This document shows, in pieces, positions 1 through 11,935 of a stretch of 64,000 nucleotides of DNA. The stretch comes from Athripsodes cinereus. Lineage: Eukaryota > Arthropoda > Insecta > Trichoptera > Leptoceridae. The stretch is from assembly GCA_947579605.1 (NCBI GenBank), contig OX388320.1, forward strand, positions 3,596,001-3,660,000, read 5' to 3'. Positions within the stretch are counted from its first letter, which is position 1, and the number at the start of each line of letters is the position of its first letter. The notes under the pieces were generated by a model. That model had not been told where the DNA came from, did no database searches, and worked only from the letters and a program-made list of their open reading frames with translations. Both the position numbers and the translations under genes were made by a program.

Positions 1-97
1 ATCCGATGGTATGGTGGTATACATAGGTAGATTTCGAAATAAACATAAATAGAAAATGACTTCAAGGAATGTTACGAATGTAAGTTTCCGAAGTTTA

Positions 98-235
98 TTT
101 ATTTATTTATTCATTCTTTACTGTACATTGATTAAAATCAATTACATAAAAGGCATACATTCAAATTAAATACGATCAATATACAGAGGGCGAGTTTATC
201 GCAAAGGCGCGATCTCTTCCAACTAACCCAAATGT
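98..235 (-). repeat. LINE 3'-tail repeat (family C), TAAA tail
   Basis: On the minus strand this ends in a (TAAA)n tail and carries the block GGAAGAGATCGCGCC, then ATAAACTCGCCCTCTGTATA, then ACAGTAAAGAATGAATAAA. The same 3' end is repeated at 1565-1712, 11840-11935, 19778-19919 and 62625-62757. This is the 3' UTR of a non-LTR retrotransposon, with only the tail present here. Confidence 0.7.
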
Positions 236-1564
236 TCTGTTAAGGCAGGTGTGCATGTGACATACATCTTAAATTCAGTGATGAATTTTGAATGTTTTTT
301 AAATATTCTACAATGCACATCCGTTACTTGATTTTTTAAAATCGCGATCGATTTCGGTAAACCTTTACCATTGACGAGCGAGATAATACTGACTAATATT
401 TTTGTTAAAACATCTACAAAAACAAAATAATTGAAAACAATAGCTGCACCTGTTAAGGATTAGGCTACTGATATTCAGTGAATAACTGATATTCAGTGAT
501 GAAATCTTGATGAGACTTTCTCGCCCTTGAGACGGTCTAGGAACTGTTAAACGGCGTCAAAAAAATAAAAGCATCCAAAATCATCATCATCATCATCTTG
601 AAAGCAAATTTGTTTATTGGCACGGAGTGGATAGTTTGCATGTTTATTCCATGCACTTAGTCTGTTGGCTATCCCACTTGGGATGTGCCGTGATGGAATA
701 GTAGTAGTAAAAAAGTAGATAGGTACTGAAGATTTCTTAAAAGATGAATTTGTATTTGAGAAAATCAAATATATTTCAGTCTTCCAATACAACACAATCA
801 ATTAGAGAAACTTAACAGATATATCACTCCACCTGTACAAAGTTTATATTTTCCATCTCATTCCATCGCTTAAATTTGTTCCAATAAATAATCATTATTA
901 ATAATAATGCGTTTAATTATTTCCCGTAACAGCGCAGTATTCATCTCCTGTTCGCACTTTCCCTCTGTTTCTATTTTGCATCCCTGTCACGCACCAGATA
1001 TGATTGATAGAAATATTAATTTGAATGATTGAAGCCAGGTGAAGGATATAGGGCTGCCGTTTTTGAGGTGTACAATCGTACTTCCATTGACGAAAAACAA
1101 AACATTTTGAAACGTAAAGCGAACACAAATCAGTTGAATATCTTTTATAATTTAAAATGCTAAGATGCTATCAAACGAGGTATTTAATAGCCAGATAATA
1201 ATGGCTTTTCGAATTTTCAATATGGCGACTCTGCGCTCGTACTGCTACTGACCAACTCTGCTTTTACCATACAAGAATTGATTACACGTTAGAATATTTA
1301 TTAATATATTTTGGAATGTATGCATTTAGGATTGACATTTAAACGTTGCCAGTGAGGACAATTTTGGTTCGAATGGTCGAATGAATAGTCTAATAGTCTA
1401 CGACTCCAGAAATATCCGGATGTGAGTCGGGTCTCTCTTCAATGACATTCAATCAAACAAACTCAGGCTTAAAACATAGCAGAGCTCGTGCTTTGGAGGA
1501 TAAACTCATTTGTTTGTATATTAAACAAATGTATACAAGTAGGTATATGCTCATTACACTAACG
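236..1564. other. Intronic AT-rich stretch with one short repeat
   Basis: No gene is seen. A short ATTCAGTGA direct repeat lies near 470-500, and a family D repeat fragment is listed separately at 619-706. Open frames here are short and lack splice-site or codon support. Confidence 0.4.
619..706 (-). repeat. Family D interspersed repeat fragment
   Basis: The minus strand reads CTATTCCATCACGGCACATC, then a block like GATAGCCAACAGACTAAGTG, then CGTGCCAATAA. It matches the family whose fuller copies lie at 21010-21225, 25545-25800 and 40352-40580. Only the 5' part of the family is present. Confidence 0.55.
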
Positions 1565-1712
1565 TCTGTGTCCCAGCTAAGTTGGGTAAGTTGGGAGAAA
1601 TCGCGCCTCTTGATAATCTTGTCCTCTGTTTATTGATTGTATCTGATATTTTCATCTATTTATCAATAAAATGGCTTGTAATCAATGTACAATAAAGAAT
1701 AAATAAATAAAT
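1565..1712 (+). repeat. LINE 3'-tail repeat (family C), plus strand
   Basis: It carries TTGGGAGAAATCGCGCC, CCTCTGTTTATTGATTG, then ATCAATGTACAATAAAGAAT and a (AAAT)n tail. It is the same 3' UTR as at 98-235, opposite orientation and more diverged. Confidence 0.65.
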
Positions 1713-3076
1713 AAAACTCAGTTTCAGTTTTTTTCTTATATACCTAATTATTATGTTGGTAAGATAGCTTATTCTTTGAAGTCTTTCGACAAATTAACGA
1801 ATCTATGTTCATTTTTGTTACAAATATAGAATTCATATACGTTTCGGTTTATCAAATCATTTAAACATTTTTTAATATAAGAGAATAATGAAAAACAAAA
1901 CTAATTAAATCTAATCTAAAAAGTTTCCATGATGGAGCAGCCGAGTCGAAATATCATCTTTTTATATACCTACGTTATGTCTTAATAAGAACAGACGTTA
2001 ATATAAGCAATAGTGTACAAATAAAACAATATAAACAGGATTGAATACTAATGAAAGGCGTTCGTGTTCGTATTTTGTGTACCATAAATCATGCTTTTAC
2101 AACTCCCAGCGAGCACACAGCACAACACAGTACAACACAGCATGAGCAAACTATCACATTATACATAAATATAAATACTCATAATATTATTTGTATAGGT
2201 ATATGTAGATATATTATAAACCATAGTAACAATAGGCAGATAACTGCCTCCTCGCAAGGCTTTTGTATTCTATAATACATGGAATTTCATTTCGTCAATA
2301 ATACTGTAATATGCCTGTTCTATTCATGTTGGTACAGGATTTATAAACGAACCTACCTGCAGTTTGTAAAGAAAAAAAAATGATAACAGACACGTATTAC
2401 TCTTGCAGACATTAATTTGTTTTTCGTTTCAAAACTTGTAATTATACCATGTGTCTTTGGAAGTAGCCGCATATAGAACCAGCAAAATCTAGAATCAAAC
2501 TAGTTTAAAAAAATATTGATGTATAATGTAATAAACCTAACTATCGTAGTTATGAATTGTCACTATATAGTTATCACAGATTCAATATAATCTTTTATAA
2601 TGCATTTACACAAATTTACACTTGAAAATATAGAATATTTATAATTTTTCCCTTTTAGCATAATACGCTAAAGGCGTTTATAAAAGAAACAAATAATAAA
2701 AAAAAAATATATGAGTAGTTTATCTATGAATGCATTGGCGACACAATAGTACAGCCTGATTATAATAATGCATCTTATTAAAAACCTGATTTGAAACTCA
2801 GTAAGGAAATATTTTCGTATACATAGAATTCAAAACACATAATATGGAACGTAACGAAATCGTTTATGACTATAGAAAGTCATAAAATATGACATAGCTA
2901 ATATCAAAACAGCATAAACAGGTCGTTCTTACCTATAATAAACAGGCATAGGCACAAAACACATACTTATACGAGTATAGCAGGGACAAGATAGACAGAA
3001 TAAGATGTATATAGGTTGGTATTATTATTATTCTGTTAAAAATTACGCCGAGGTTGCCCGCGACAACATCGATGTT
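1713..3076. other. Featureless AT-rich intronic DNA
   Basis: No coding support, repeat family or structured element was recognised. A cluster of CACAACACAG-type short repeats near 2115-2140 is simple sequence. Confidence 0.35.
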
Positions 3077-3085
3077 ACCTACAAC

Positions 3086-3330
3086 TAGAGGGTTATTCCC
3101 GGGATATCCCGCCCGGGAATTCCCGGGCGGGAGTTCACAGGAAGTATCATTTCAGTTAAAATAAACTCTTTTAAATTGCAAAAACAACAACTATTTAACT
3201 TTTCCGTAAAACTTTTACAACTTCCACCTCAAATTTAATATTTTTTTAATTTCCCGGGAATCCCCGGAAATTCATTTTTAAATTTCCCGTTTCCCGGGAA
3301 CGAAAATAATCCGGGAAAAATTACCCTCTA
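3086..3330. mobile_element. 245-bp MITE rich in CCCGGG, with 9-bp target duplications
   Basis: The ends are inverted: TAGAGGGTTATTCCCGGG at the left and the complement of CCGGGAAAAATTACCCTCTA at the right. The 9-bp direct repeat ACCTACAAC flanks the element at 3077-3085 and 3331-3339. It has no coding capacity. Inside is a perfect 24-bp palindrome at 3108-3131. A 9-bp duplication is typical of Mutator-like transposons, and an 8-bp one of hAT elements, so the superfamily is uncertain. Confidence 0.75.
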
Positions 3331-3339
3331 ACCTACAAC

Positions 3340-4655
3340 CTAATTATGTACTTCTGCTAGTACTACATGGATACTGTTCTGGATGTGTTAAGCCACAAAA
3401 ATCGAAAAAAAAATGTTATTTAATGTTAACTCAACTCTTTTAAAACATTTGAAAGGCTCCAATATATTTGAAAAAGTTATATAAAATAAAGTAAATTTCT
3501 TAATGCATAAACGCTTGTGTTACATAATCACAATTCAGACTACAGCAAAAAATCAAACTGAAAATATTTCTTTTTAATATTTTTTAGCAGCTAAACCTCA
3601 GCGATCCTCTACAGGTAATGCTTACATCTGTTAATTGTTTTTATAAGTATTTCATTCTGCTTTGATTTTCAAATATCGAGAAATAAATCTTTCGAATTAT
3701 AAAGTCATTATCGGTTGATACTAAACATATCTCTCTATAATAATTATCTAAAATTGATAAAAAAACTATTGTTTTTATTGATTAAATTCCGAAATTCAAC
3801 CAATTCAATGAACTACAATATATTTGCTAATCAAAACCCAAACAACTCAATAAAAAACATCGATCATCTCAGTTTGAGGTTATGGCTTGAAACAATATCA
3901 CATTACACCTTCCATATTATAGTAGGTACTATACCAACAGGGAACAAGAGGCTTCCTCTGACTTCATCTTATATCTACTACTACTATGTACATATTATGT
4001 AATATATAATATCTACCATCAAAATATAATATTTACTAAGCGTGCACACACAGTAAGTGTATGAAAGCCGCTGATGGTACATGGTGTCTTTCCATTCGCA
4101 CACTGAATTTGTGGCACATTTATAGGCGGCACAAAATAATATTATCTACATACACATCATAATAGAGCATGTACACAAGGCCTATATGTCACACATGTAT
4201 TATAACCAAAGGCTTTTAGTTTATTAACAGTACTTACAAGGTAACATGTAGAATATAATATTATAAACAATGTGGACAAAACATCAATATCAATGAGGTT
4301 GCGGTAAAGATAGACTTAAAGATTAATGACTCTCCTTACTATAAAAGTCTTTGCAAGTAGGAATTCGAGTGACTCGCATTATGCAAACATTATCAAATTA
4401 GGTTCGAACAAGAGCATTGGATGACGTCATTATTAGTCATGTGCTCATTAAACAAAATTCTGTTTGCCAATACCCTATGTTCCCGAATGTTAAAAGACTC
4501 TGAAGAGAGAAAGAAAGAGAAAGGGGAGTTTCTTGTAAATTTTGGGAACAGAGGAGAGCAAACTACCTTCATAGTGATTCCTAATGTTCTTATACCTTTG
4601 TCATACGAACGACGTTATATGAAAGAATACTAGGTTATCATCATTATCTCGCCCT
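3340..4655. other. Featureless AT-rich intronic DNA
   Basis: Short open frames at 3715 and 4421 have no recognisable domain, splice context or coding-like composition. No repeat family was recognised. Confidence 0.35.
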
Positions 4656-4659
4656 TCAA

Positions 4660-5190
4660 CGTTCTTTTCAGAACCCAATAAGAAACCAGCCACCTCCATT
4701 CAGAGCGTCTTTATGCCAATTGAGTCACCTTCTACCAACACATTCCTAAAGATCTGATGTCATTCTCATAGGAACGATTTATTGTGAAATAGGGACGTTC
4801 GGGCCGTCGGAACCCTTGTGGACAAAAGAACGGTGCTCTTCTTGGTCAACTATCACTGAACATTTTTACACCATAGGCAAACCAATTCCATCATCTCTCC
4901 TGTGTTACAGAGGCTAAAGATCTTGGCTGAGTGAGCTGGCGCATACTTTCGTTAGTAATATGCTCATATCACGTACCTTATACTTAAAATCCTCCACAGT
5001 TACTTATTTTCGAAACTTTGTATCATTCGCTCTTGAGCCTTGGTTAAGTGCCAAGACTTGCAGCCATATAGAAGAAGTGGGATAATACAGGCATTGACAT
5101 ACATAAGTAGCCGATGGTATAACAAAACGATCGAAACTTTACCATTTTCTTCCTAATTTTATGCAACCTCTGTGTACCATTTCAATCGTA
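4660..5190 (-). pseudogene. Degraded non-LTR retrotransposon RT C-terminal remnant
   Basis: On the minus strand near 5030-5085 a frame reads LLLYGCKSWHLTKAQERMI, then QSFENK and a stop. This matches the YGCE-W-LTKAQE-I segment that follows the reverse transcriptase core in RTE- and Jockey-type LINEs. Flanking sequence on the same strand is plausibly the rest of the element, but several stops and frameshifts break it. No active-site motif was seen. It lies among intronic repeats and is not expected to make protein. Limits are approximate, and the part below about 4880 is assigned only by continuity. Confidence 0.5.
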
Positions 5191-5288
5191 GGACAATAAT
5201 TATAAATATTATATCTCCCTATATTCAAAGGAATCTATTGGGGAAAAAAGTTATTAGATTTCATTCTTTAGACACAACTAAAATACTG

Positions 5289-5601
5289 CAGATTACATTT
5301 GATAAATCAAGTATAACTGTTGATTTGTATAATTTATAAAACATCTTTATACATCAGAGTAAATACATACAAAGCTTTTCATAAAACTATTACAGATTAC
5401 ATTTGATAAATCAAGTATAACTGTTGATTTGTATAATTTATAAAACATCTTTATACATCAGAGTAAATACTTACAAAGCTTTGCATAAAAAAAACTATTA
5501 CAGATTACATTTGATAAATCAAGTATAACTGTTGATTTGCATAATTTATAAAACATCTTTATACATCAGAGTAAATACTTACCAAGCTTTGCATAAAACT
5601 A
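5289..5601. repeat. Tandem repeat, three units of about 104-110 bp
   Basis: Units start at 5289, 5393 and 5501 with CAGATTACATTTGATAAATC and end in AAAGCTTT(T/G)CATAAAA. Units differ at a few bases and by an A-run insertion. Two of the three are nearly identical, so the expansion is recent. Confidence 0.85.
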
Positions 5602-6741
5602 GGTGTTTACCAAAACACCGTACATTCAAACGTAGCTTATTTTATATACCTACATAGCGCTTTGCAAAGTTTTAAACAGCTTACGAAATAATAAGAGACA
5701 CATGTCACTTAGAATATTACTATAAAGATATAACCATAACATTATACCGTAAAAATATACAAACTCCGCGAATATCATAAATAATATATAGTTCTTCTAT
5801 GTAAACGGCGACAAATAAGTGATTTACGCACGTGAAAAAAAAACGAATAGAACTTAGAAATAATTGGAACACTATTATTATTATTTATTTATTTATTTCT
5901 ATCATCAACGGCATTTAGCCTTGCCGGCTAAACGCCGTTTAAATTATTTAAACGGCGTTTAGCAAATAAAAAAAAAATAAAACACTAAAAATATTGGCGC
6001 ATTCAAATATTTAACCAATATCAACTTCAAACAAACATAATACAATTGTATAGGCATTCATGGGGATACATACTATGGTGCGCAAACGCTACAAAAATAT
6101 AAATTAATATCTAGGCACATATAAGATGTATACTAATAAAAATATTTGATATTATGATAAAATTTAAACAGATAATAATAATATTAACAACGGGAAACAA
6201 TAATATATTACCCACAATATAATAATTTCAAATAAATATGTGACAATAATAACGAAATCGACGGGTTAGCTCTCAGTATAGCTATACACCTATACATCAA
6301 TACAATATTTAACTACAATAAAATCCGTTTTATCGGAACATCAAACATAACTCAACTCAACATGAACAACAAACAACTTATCATGAATTTTTACCAAAAA
6401 TCGATGATTAAGTTATAAGTTGAAGTGTTAAATTGCCACACATTTTAATTTCCTTAAGATGCACAAATCTTTGAACAATTAGAATTTCTATAAGCAGGAT
6501 AGAAAATCTTTATACCAAATGTGAAAACATCATAATACATAGATACATGAATTATTTAACTAATTCATGAACAACTAAAAAATAAATATAAGGCCTGAAC
6601 AAACTCAGGCCCAAAACGAATATTTACAGTTGAGTAGAAAAACGTGGTCGTTAATAATAACCGAAGGTACGTTTGTTCATATTTCCATAATATAATAGGA
6701 ACGAAGATTATAATGAGGTTCAACAACGACTTTATTAACAA
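5602..6741. other. AT-rich intron with a possible retrotransposon tail and a 19-bp-arm hairpin
   Basis: A (ATTT)n tract at 5878-5899 followed by low-copy-looking sequence could be a minus-strand LINE tail. At about 5926-5962 the block GCTAAACGCCGTTTAAAT faces its inverted copy, a compact hairpin. The rest shows nothing recognisable. Confidence 0.4.
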
Positions 6742-7060
6742 CTAGCTGGCCCGGCGAACTTCGTACCGCCTAAGAATCAATGAACGATTTCATACATATG
6801 TACATCTTCTTCCCCTTGTCCTAGTTCGGTCGAGGACCCATTGCCCCTAAGTATCTCCTCCAGAGATAACTGTCCACCGCTGCTTACAGGACCTCTGGCC
6901 ACTCCAAACCTAGCCTTTCAACACATGTTCGACACCTGCCCTATCTTCTGCCCTCTCCCACTGACTTTATGAATGATTAATATTATTAATCTCTTTACAA
7001 ACTCCCGTAATTGTCAAAGTGTGTCATCGAAGGTATAGTGTAAAAAAATATAATTCATTT

Positions 7061-7419
7061 GGAACTTTCGCAGTTTAGCGGCCCCACCCGTTGTCGAGTA
7101 CTTTTTTCCATGTAAAAGTAATATTTTCGAAACTTGAGGAAATTGTTGCCATATGGTGAATTATTTTTTTGTCATCAAATTTTTGAAAAATTCTTTTATA
7201 GAAAAAAAAATCGCAACTATGAAACTTGAGCGGCCCCACCCGTTGTCGAGTAATATGTACGGAATTTTAGGAAATTAATTTTCGAAGTGAATTTTTTTTG
7301 CCGGCAAATTAAAATAATTCTACATATGGCAACAATTTCCTCAAGTTTCAAAAATATTACCTTTTCTATGGAAAAAAAGTACTCGACAACGGGTGGGGCC
7401 GCTAAACTGCGAAAGTTAC
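7061..7419. mobile_element. Fold-back MITE inside the left Helitron, 8-bp target duplication
   Basis: The ends are GGAACTTTCGCAG and CTGCGAAAGTTAC (inverted), with long internal inverted arms that include GCGGCCCCACCCGTTGTCGA three times. ATTCATTT flanks it at 7053-7060 and 7420-7427. Eight-bp duplication suggests a hAT- or P-type element. The open frames crossing it are translations of the repeat. Confidence 0.75.
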
Positions 7420-7429
7420 ATTCATTTTT

Positions 7430-7664
7430 TTTACATAGACAATTCACACACATCGAGCTAGTCCCAAACTTAGATGAATCTTGATTATGGGTACTAACGC
7501 GACGATACACACATATACAATGCACTATATACAAATACATATATATGTAACACCCAGACCCAGGACAATTTGAAAAAGGTCATTCTTCCCTTTGCCCTGT
7601 CCGGGAATCGAACCCGGGACCTCGTGACTCAAAGGAAAGAGCTCCGCGCCACACCGGCCGACAT
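7430..7664 (-). repeat. tRNA-derived SINE (family A), full head
   Basis: On the minus strand the head reads GGCCGGTGTGGCGCGGAGC with a B box GGGTTCGATTCCCGG. A body with ACATATATATGT follows, then an A-rich 3' end by 7430. The internal Pol III promoter boxes mark a tRNA origin, but cloverleaf pairing is lost, so it is not a tRNA gene. Other copies: 14374-14618 and 57022-57212. Confidence 0.75.
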
Positions 7665-8211
7665 GAACAATTTATGTTGAACAATTATACTTAACTCAGA
7701 TTTGTTTATAAATTATCTGCAGTACGTAATATAATTATGTATGTAGGTACTAATTTTTTTTTCAGGTAGATTTTACCTATTCATTTAAAATTTATAAAAA
7801 TTCTATCCATGATTTTTTAAAAATTGAAATATCAGAACTACAGATGTTAAATTGTATGGATAACGATTCTAATTTGAGAATGTATAGAAAAATTATCATA
7901 TAAATAGGCCAATCTATAAAAAAACTTCATTGTTGATTTTGTATAATTCTCCATATTGCATTTTTTATTGAAATTAAAAATGTACGGCGTAAATAATTTT
8001 CTTCGTAATTTTTCTTCTCTGTCTGCAAATTTCACTACACAATCTTGCATCAGAACTACCTACATGAACACATTCTTATTTTCATCTTTAATAGCACAAT
8101 TATTGGTTCAATAATAATTTTCCATCTGCAAAAATAAAATACAATTTCAAATATAATCTGTGCACGTCCACATTTATATGACAGAAGATCTATCGATACA
8201 TAAATATTAGT

Positions 8212-8647
8212 CGAATAATTCGGTTGTTACATGGCAATAGGTTGTATCTCGCATTTTTTGCGTTTTCAAGTTTGTTCCATAAAATGCTCAAAATAGTGTA
8301 ATATTTGATGTGGCAAAAGGATATGTCTCTTTATAGTCGGAATAAAGAGAGAAAAGACGTCACTTACTGACATGTAGAAAGATTGTTTTCATCAACATGG
8401 CAAAAAAACTCAAATATTTTTAAACTGCAAGAAATTATTTAGTGAATGTTACATACATCTTGTAGAAGAAATTATTAAGAGAATGTTACATCTATCTTGT
8501 AGAAATAATAATTACCTTCATTTTGATATATAATGCTCGAAATTTGGCTGAAATATCTCTTTTGCAAACTTTGTTTTTGCTCTCCTGTAAAATTATGTTT
8601 TAGTGAGATACAACCTATTGCCATGTAACTACCGAATTATAGTAAAC
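8212..8647. mobile_element. 436-bp TIR MITE inside the left Helitron
   Basis: AATTCGGTTGTTACATGGCA near the left end is inverted at the right end (…TGCCATGTAACTACCGAATT), giving arms of about 34 bp. The direct repeat AAATATTAGT flanks it at 8202-8211 and 8648-8657. An internal short duplication (GAATGTTACAT with CTTGTAGAA, twice) lies near 8453-8505. It has no coding capacity. It is present at the same place in the inverted Helitron copy. Confidence 0.7.
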
Positions 8648-8680
8648 AAATATTAGTACACATTTCGTTCATATTAGTTA

Positions 8681-9282
8681 TAGTAATTTGGTTCTTAATA
8701 TAGCAGAACCTACGGATTATTTTAGCACAATGCAACAGGCGACGTGGGGGCGCTAATAGCGCCATAACTCTCCATATTGTTTTTACTTTTGAAATTAAAA
8801 ATGTATGGCGTAAATAATTTTCTTCATATTGTTTCTTCCCGTGAATTTGTAAGATGTTTTAATAGCCTATAGTTTAATCCGGGCGGAGAAGAATCCAACA
8901 AATCAGAGATCATTCAAATCGGTACAGCCATTCTTGAGTTATAAGTGTTGTAACACACACGACTTCCTTTTATATATTAGATAGTAATTTGGTTCTTAAT
9001 ATAGCAGAACCTACGGATTATTTTAGCACAATGCAACGGGCGACGTGGGGGCGCTAATAGCGCCATAACTCTCCATATTGTTTTTACTTTTGAAATTAAA
9101 AATGTATGGCGTAAATAATTTTCTTCATATTGTTTCTTCCCGTGAATTTGTAAGATGTTTTAATAGCCTATAGTTTAATCCGGGCGGAGAAGAATCCAAC
9201 AAATCAGAGATCATTCAAATCGGTACAGCCATTCTTGAGTTATAAGTGTTGTAACACACACGACTTCCTTTTATATATTAGA
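8681..9282 (-). repeat. 301-bp tandem duplication of the Helitron 5' end
   Basis: The segment 8681-8981 is repeated almost without change at 8982-9282, each ending with the Helitron 5' terminus (TATATTAGA on plus). The other Helitron copy has a single unit. Confidence 0.9.
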
Positions 9283-9554
9283 TTTAAAAGGTAGATAGAA
9301 GGTGAATATATGAACTAGTGGTGAAACGAATAGCATACCGGATATCTTAATCCATAGATCCGGAGAGTTAAACACTGTCGTCACTTGTTAAGCCTGGAAC
9401 AATTAACCTTATGGATGTGTTTTATTTACTATAAGCAAGTTTTTTTTTTATCAATAGACGCACAAAATTAACAATCTTACGAGAAATCTTAATAGAAATT
9501 AGGTAGGAATTTAAATAACATTTTATGAGATTGATATTAATAAAATATACCCAC

Positions 9555-9625
9555 TTCATAGGGAGGAATGGAGAGGAAAATCCAAATTTGTTGCAGACTA
9601 ATCCAATGGATTGTTACTACGTTCA
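9555..9625 (+). pseudogene. 3' scrap of an RTE-type LINE
   Basis: The frame encodes EWRGKSKFVADQSNGL, matching the C-terminal sequence (DEWRRKTKLVADQSNGL) of the longer remnant at 56055-56480. Only the last codons and end of the element remain. Confidence 0.55.
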
Positions 9626-11059
9626 TTGTATCCTTCTTAATGAATAAATGAATTACATTTCATGACAATTTAAGTCACGCAATTCTCAATAACGGTGATG
9701 TCATGAAACATTTTGAATTCAAAGACTTAACAACAAGGGTTGCACATTTTCAACGTCCCAGAAATGTCAGTTCATACGTCATGTATGTATAGTCTTTATG
9801 CAAGTTTTCCCAAAGAGAGGGTTCAAGGTTTGCCCAAAGGGCTCCTCTCTAAAATTTGCTACAACAGCTAATGTCTACCGACCACAGTTTTACAATGACT
9901 ATTCAGTACTCGGCTCTATCGGTCAAATACACCGAATACTTCCTTGTCGTCGAATATCCGTTTCATTTTTACATAGAATTAACAGCGATGTTTTCTACAT
10001 GATAATAATATCATGTAGAAAACAGCGATCCCATAATAATATAAGCGACTAATAAAATTAATATCGTTACTAGGTAGGAAGGTACATTTCGTGTAGGAAG
10101 CGTTTAAACGGCACAAACATGAATATTTATTAGCATTACACAGAGTAGGTACTACATACTTACAAATTCAATGTTTAGACTGTTTTTTTTTACCAGTAAA
10201 AACGAATGTATACTACAAATTACAAAGCCTAATACAATAAACGGAAAATACAAAAAAACGGATTACCAAATCATATAAAAACATGAATAAAACGGTTCTA
10301 ACAAAATTGTAGTACCGCGTATAACTTCGTTTGTTAAAGATTCGATAGACGTTTAGAAATTTCGTAAATTATTTTATCCGAAATATTTAAACCATGCAAG
10401 AGGTTGAAATCCTTATGACTGTATTGATATTTATGTATTGAGTATTTCTTTTATATGACGTTTCTCGTTGCTTTAAGTTTTCGTTAGTTGATTTTGAAAT
10501 CACGCTTCAGAAAACTCAAATAATATGTTTCTCTCGGTAATTTTTGGTGGAAGAATCTTCAAATATCTCATAATGCTTTTGAGAGAGGTCCATGTGTTTA
10601 ACCAATAATACAAGGACAATGGTAGTTTGAAGGAACATTGAAAACTTTATGAAGTTTTAATCAGTATTTTTCATCAAAAATATTATAACAAAAACAATAT
10701 AATATATCATGTAGAAAACAATATAATATATCATAATAATAATATCATGTAGAAAACATGAAAATATTCTAATCAAAAGTCATAAATATGACGACCGCAA
10801 CCGAAAAATAAAATACAAAGTTTTGAAACTAAAACAAATCAATTAGTAACTCCAATAGAAAAACATTTATTCTATTTTAACGAACCAACTTTTTTATTAA
10901 TTTCAGCATGTAAAATAACATTTTTTTAAGTAATTGATTTTTAATAGTAAAAATTATTCACGTGCCTGTTAGGGTACACTGGTATCGAGAGGATTAAGTC
11001 CTGCAGAATATAAAATATAATAGATACTAGTATAGATATTCAAAAACATCAAATAGCAG

Positions 11060-11130
11060 AAGACAGATCTATATGGCGTTCCGTTCTCTGTGCCTACCCC
11101 ACTTGAGACACGGCGTGAGGGTATATGTAG
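11060..11130 (+). pseudogene. 3' scrap of the LINE family seen at 24151-24858
   Basis: ATGGCGTTCCGTTCTCTGTG, then CCTACCCCACTTGAGACACG, then GCGTGAGGGTATATG is the last coding part and 3' end of the family at 24.1 kb, here on the plus strand. Confidence 0.55.
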
Positions 11131-11574
11131 TATAAAATAGCATACCTTTCTAGATATACATAATAATATACTGAGATAAGATACACGTGTTGTTTAAACT
11201 GGGCTTACAACCATATACTTATTACAGGCATGATGTAAATTACGAAAAAATAAACTACAAAACGTATATTGAATTTTGGAACATACACGTAATGAAAAGG
11301 CTAATATTAATATACAAATATTGGGTGAAGATACATGAGTTTTAAAGTTAAAAAGTAAAGAGCGTATTACACGTTCCACATATAGGCAATAATTTAGGGG
11401 AAAATTTAAAATTAAATACGCGACCAAGTTGAGAATAGTAAGTATTAAAATCCTTAATATATTTAGTCATCGTGATGATGACTGTTTGAGAAACTCTTGC
11501 CTCAACCACATGATTCCACGTTTTTGAAAAAAAAATATTTGGGAGGGCAAGAAACCATTTAAAACTTACTACTA

Positions 11575-11800
11575 CACGAGGTAGCCAACAGATCAGCTGC
11601 ATCTAGCTGCATCATTCGAGCCGTTTTCTTCGTACCAACAAAAAGTTAAGACATTCAAAATGGGTGGCAAACCTCATCGCTGTATTAAATATGTGCAATA
11701 TCTTTATTAAATATTTTTTATTCGAACACCTACCTTTTACGGAACTGAAAATAGTAGAACACCAATCTTTTCCACGTGCTCCACGGACTGTGTAAAACTT
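11575..11800 (+). repeat. Family D interspersed repeat
   Basis: GAGGTAGCCAACAGATCAGC, then AAGACATTC…GGGTGGCAAACCTCATCGCTG, then TTCGAACACCT and GTGCTCCACGG follow the family order, though diverged. Confidence 0.6.
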
Positions 11801-11839
11801 AACTACTTATTAATATTTTGTGAACATTTATTAATTAAA

Positions 11840-11935
11840 TCACGCCTCTGTGATAAACCCGCCCTCTGTATTTTATATTGGTATATTTGTGAGTAAAATT
11901 AGTTAAAATCAATGTACAGCAAATAGTAAATTATA
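11840..11935 (+). repeat. LINE 3'-tail repeat (family C), eroded
   Basis: CGCCTCTGTGATAAACCCGC, then CCTCTGTATTTTATATTGG, then AATCAATGTACAGCAAATAG match the family C tail with substitutions. Confidence 0.5.

Larger units (their letters stand above)
6742..9282 (-). mobile_element. Composite non-autonomous Helitron, left copy (minus strand)
   Basis: On the minus strand it begins TCTAATATATAAAAGGAAG and ends …TTCGCCGGGCCAGCTAG. It is flanked by A at the 5' side and T at the 3' side, as expected for Helitron insertion between A and T. There is no Rep/helicase frame, so it must be mobilised in trans. The body carries a MITE (7061-7419), a tRNA-derived SINE (7430-7664) and a second MITE (8212-8647), all shared with the inverted copy at 13055-15296. 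It differs by a 301-bp tandem duplication of the 5' end (8681-8981 and 8982-9282), which explains its greater length. Confidence 0.85.

Noticed and set aside
7217..7540. Open frame of 107 codons, and its counterparts at 7287, 14526 and 14558
   Set aside because: They translate the nested MITE and SINE on both strands of the Helitrons, not a gene.
7602..7664. tRNA gene candidates (also at 14384, 20104, 32960, 42060 and 57190)
   Set aside because: Only the internal promoter boxes are conserved; stems do not pair and the sequences continue into SINE bodies with A-rich tails.
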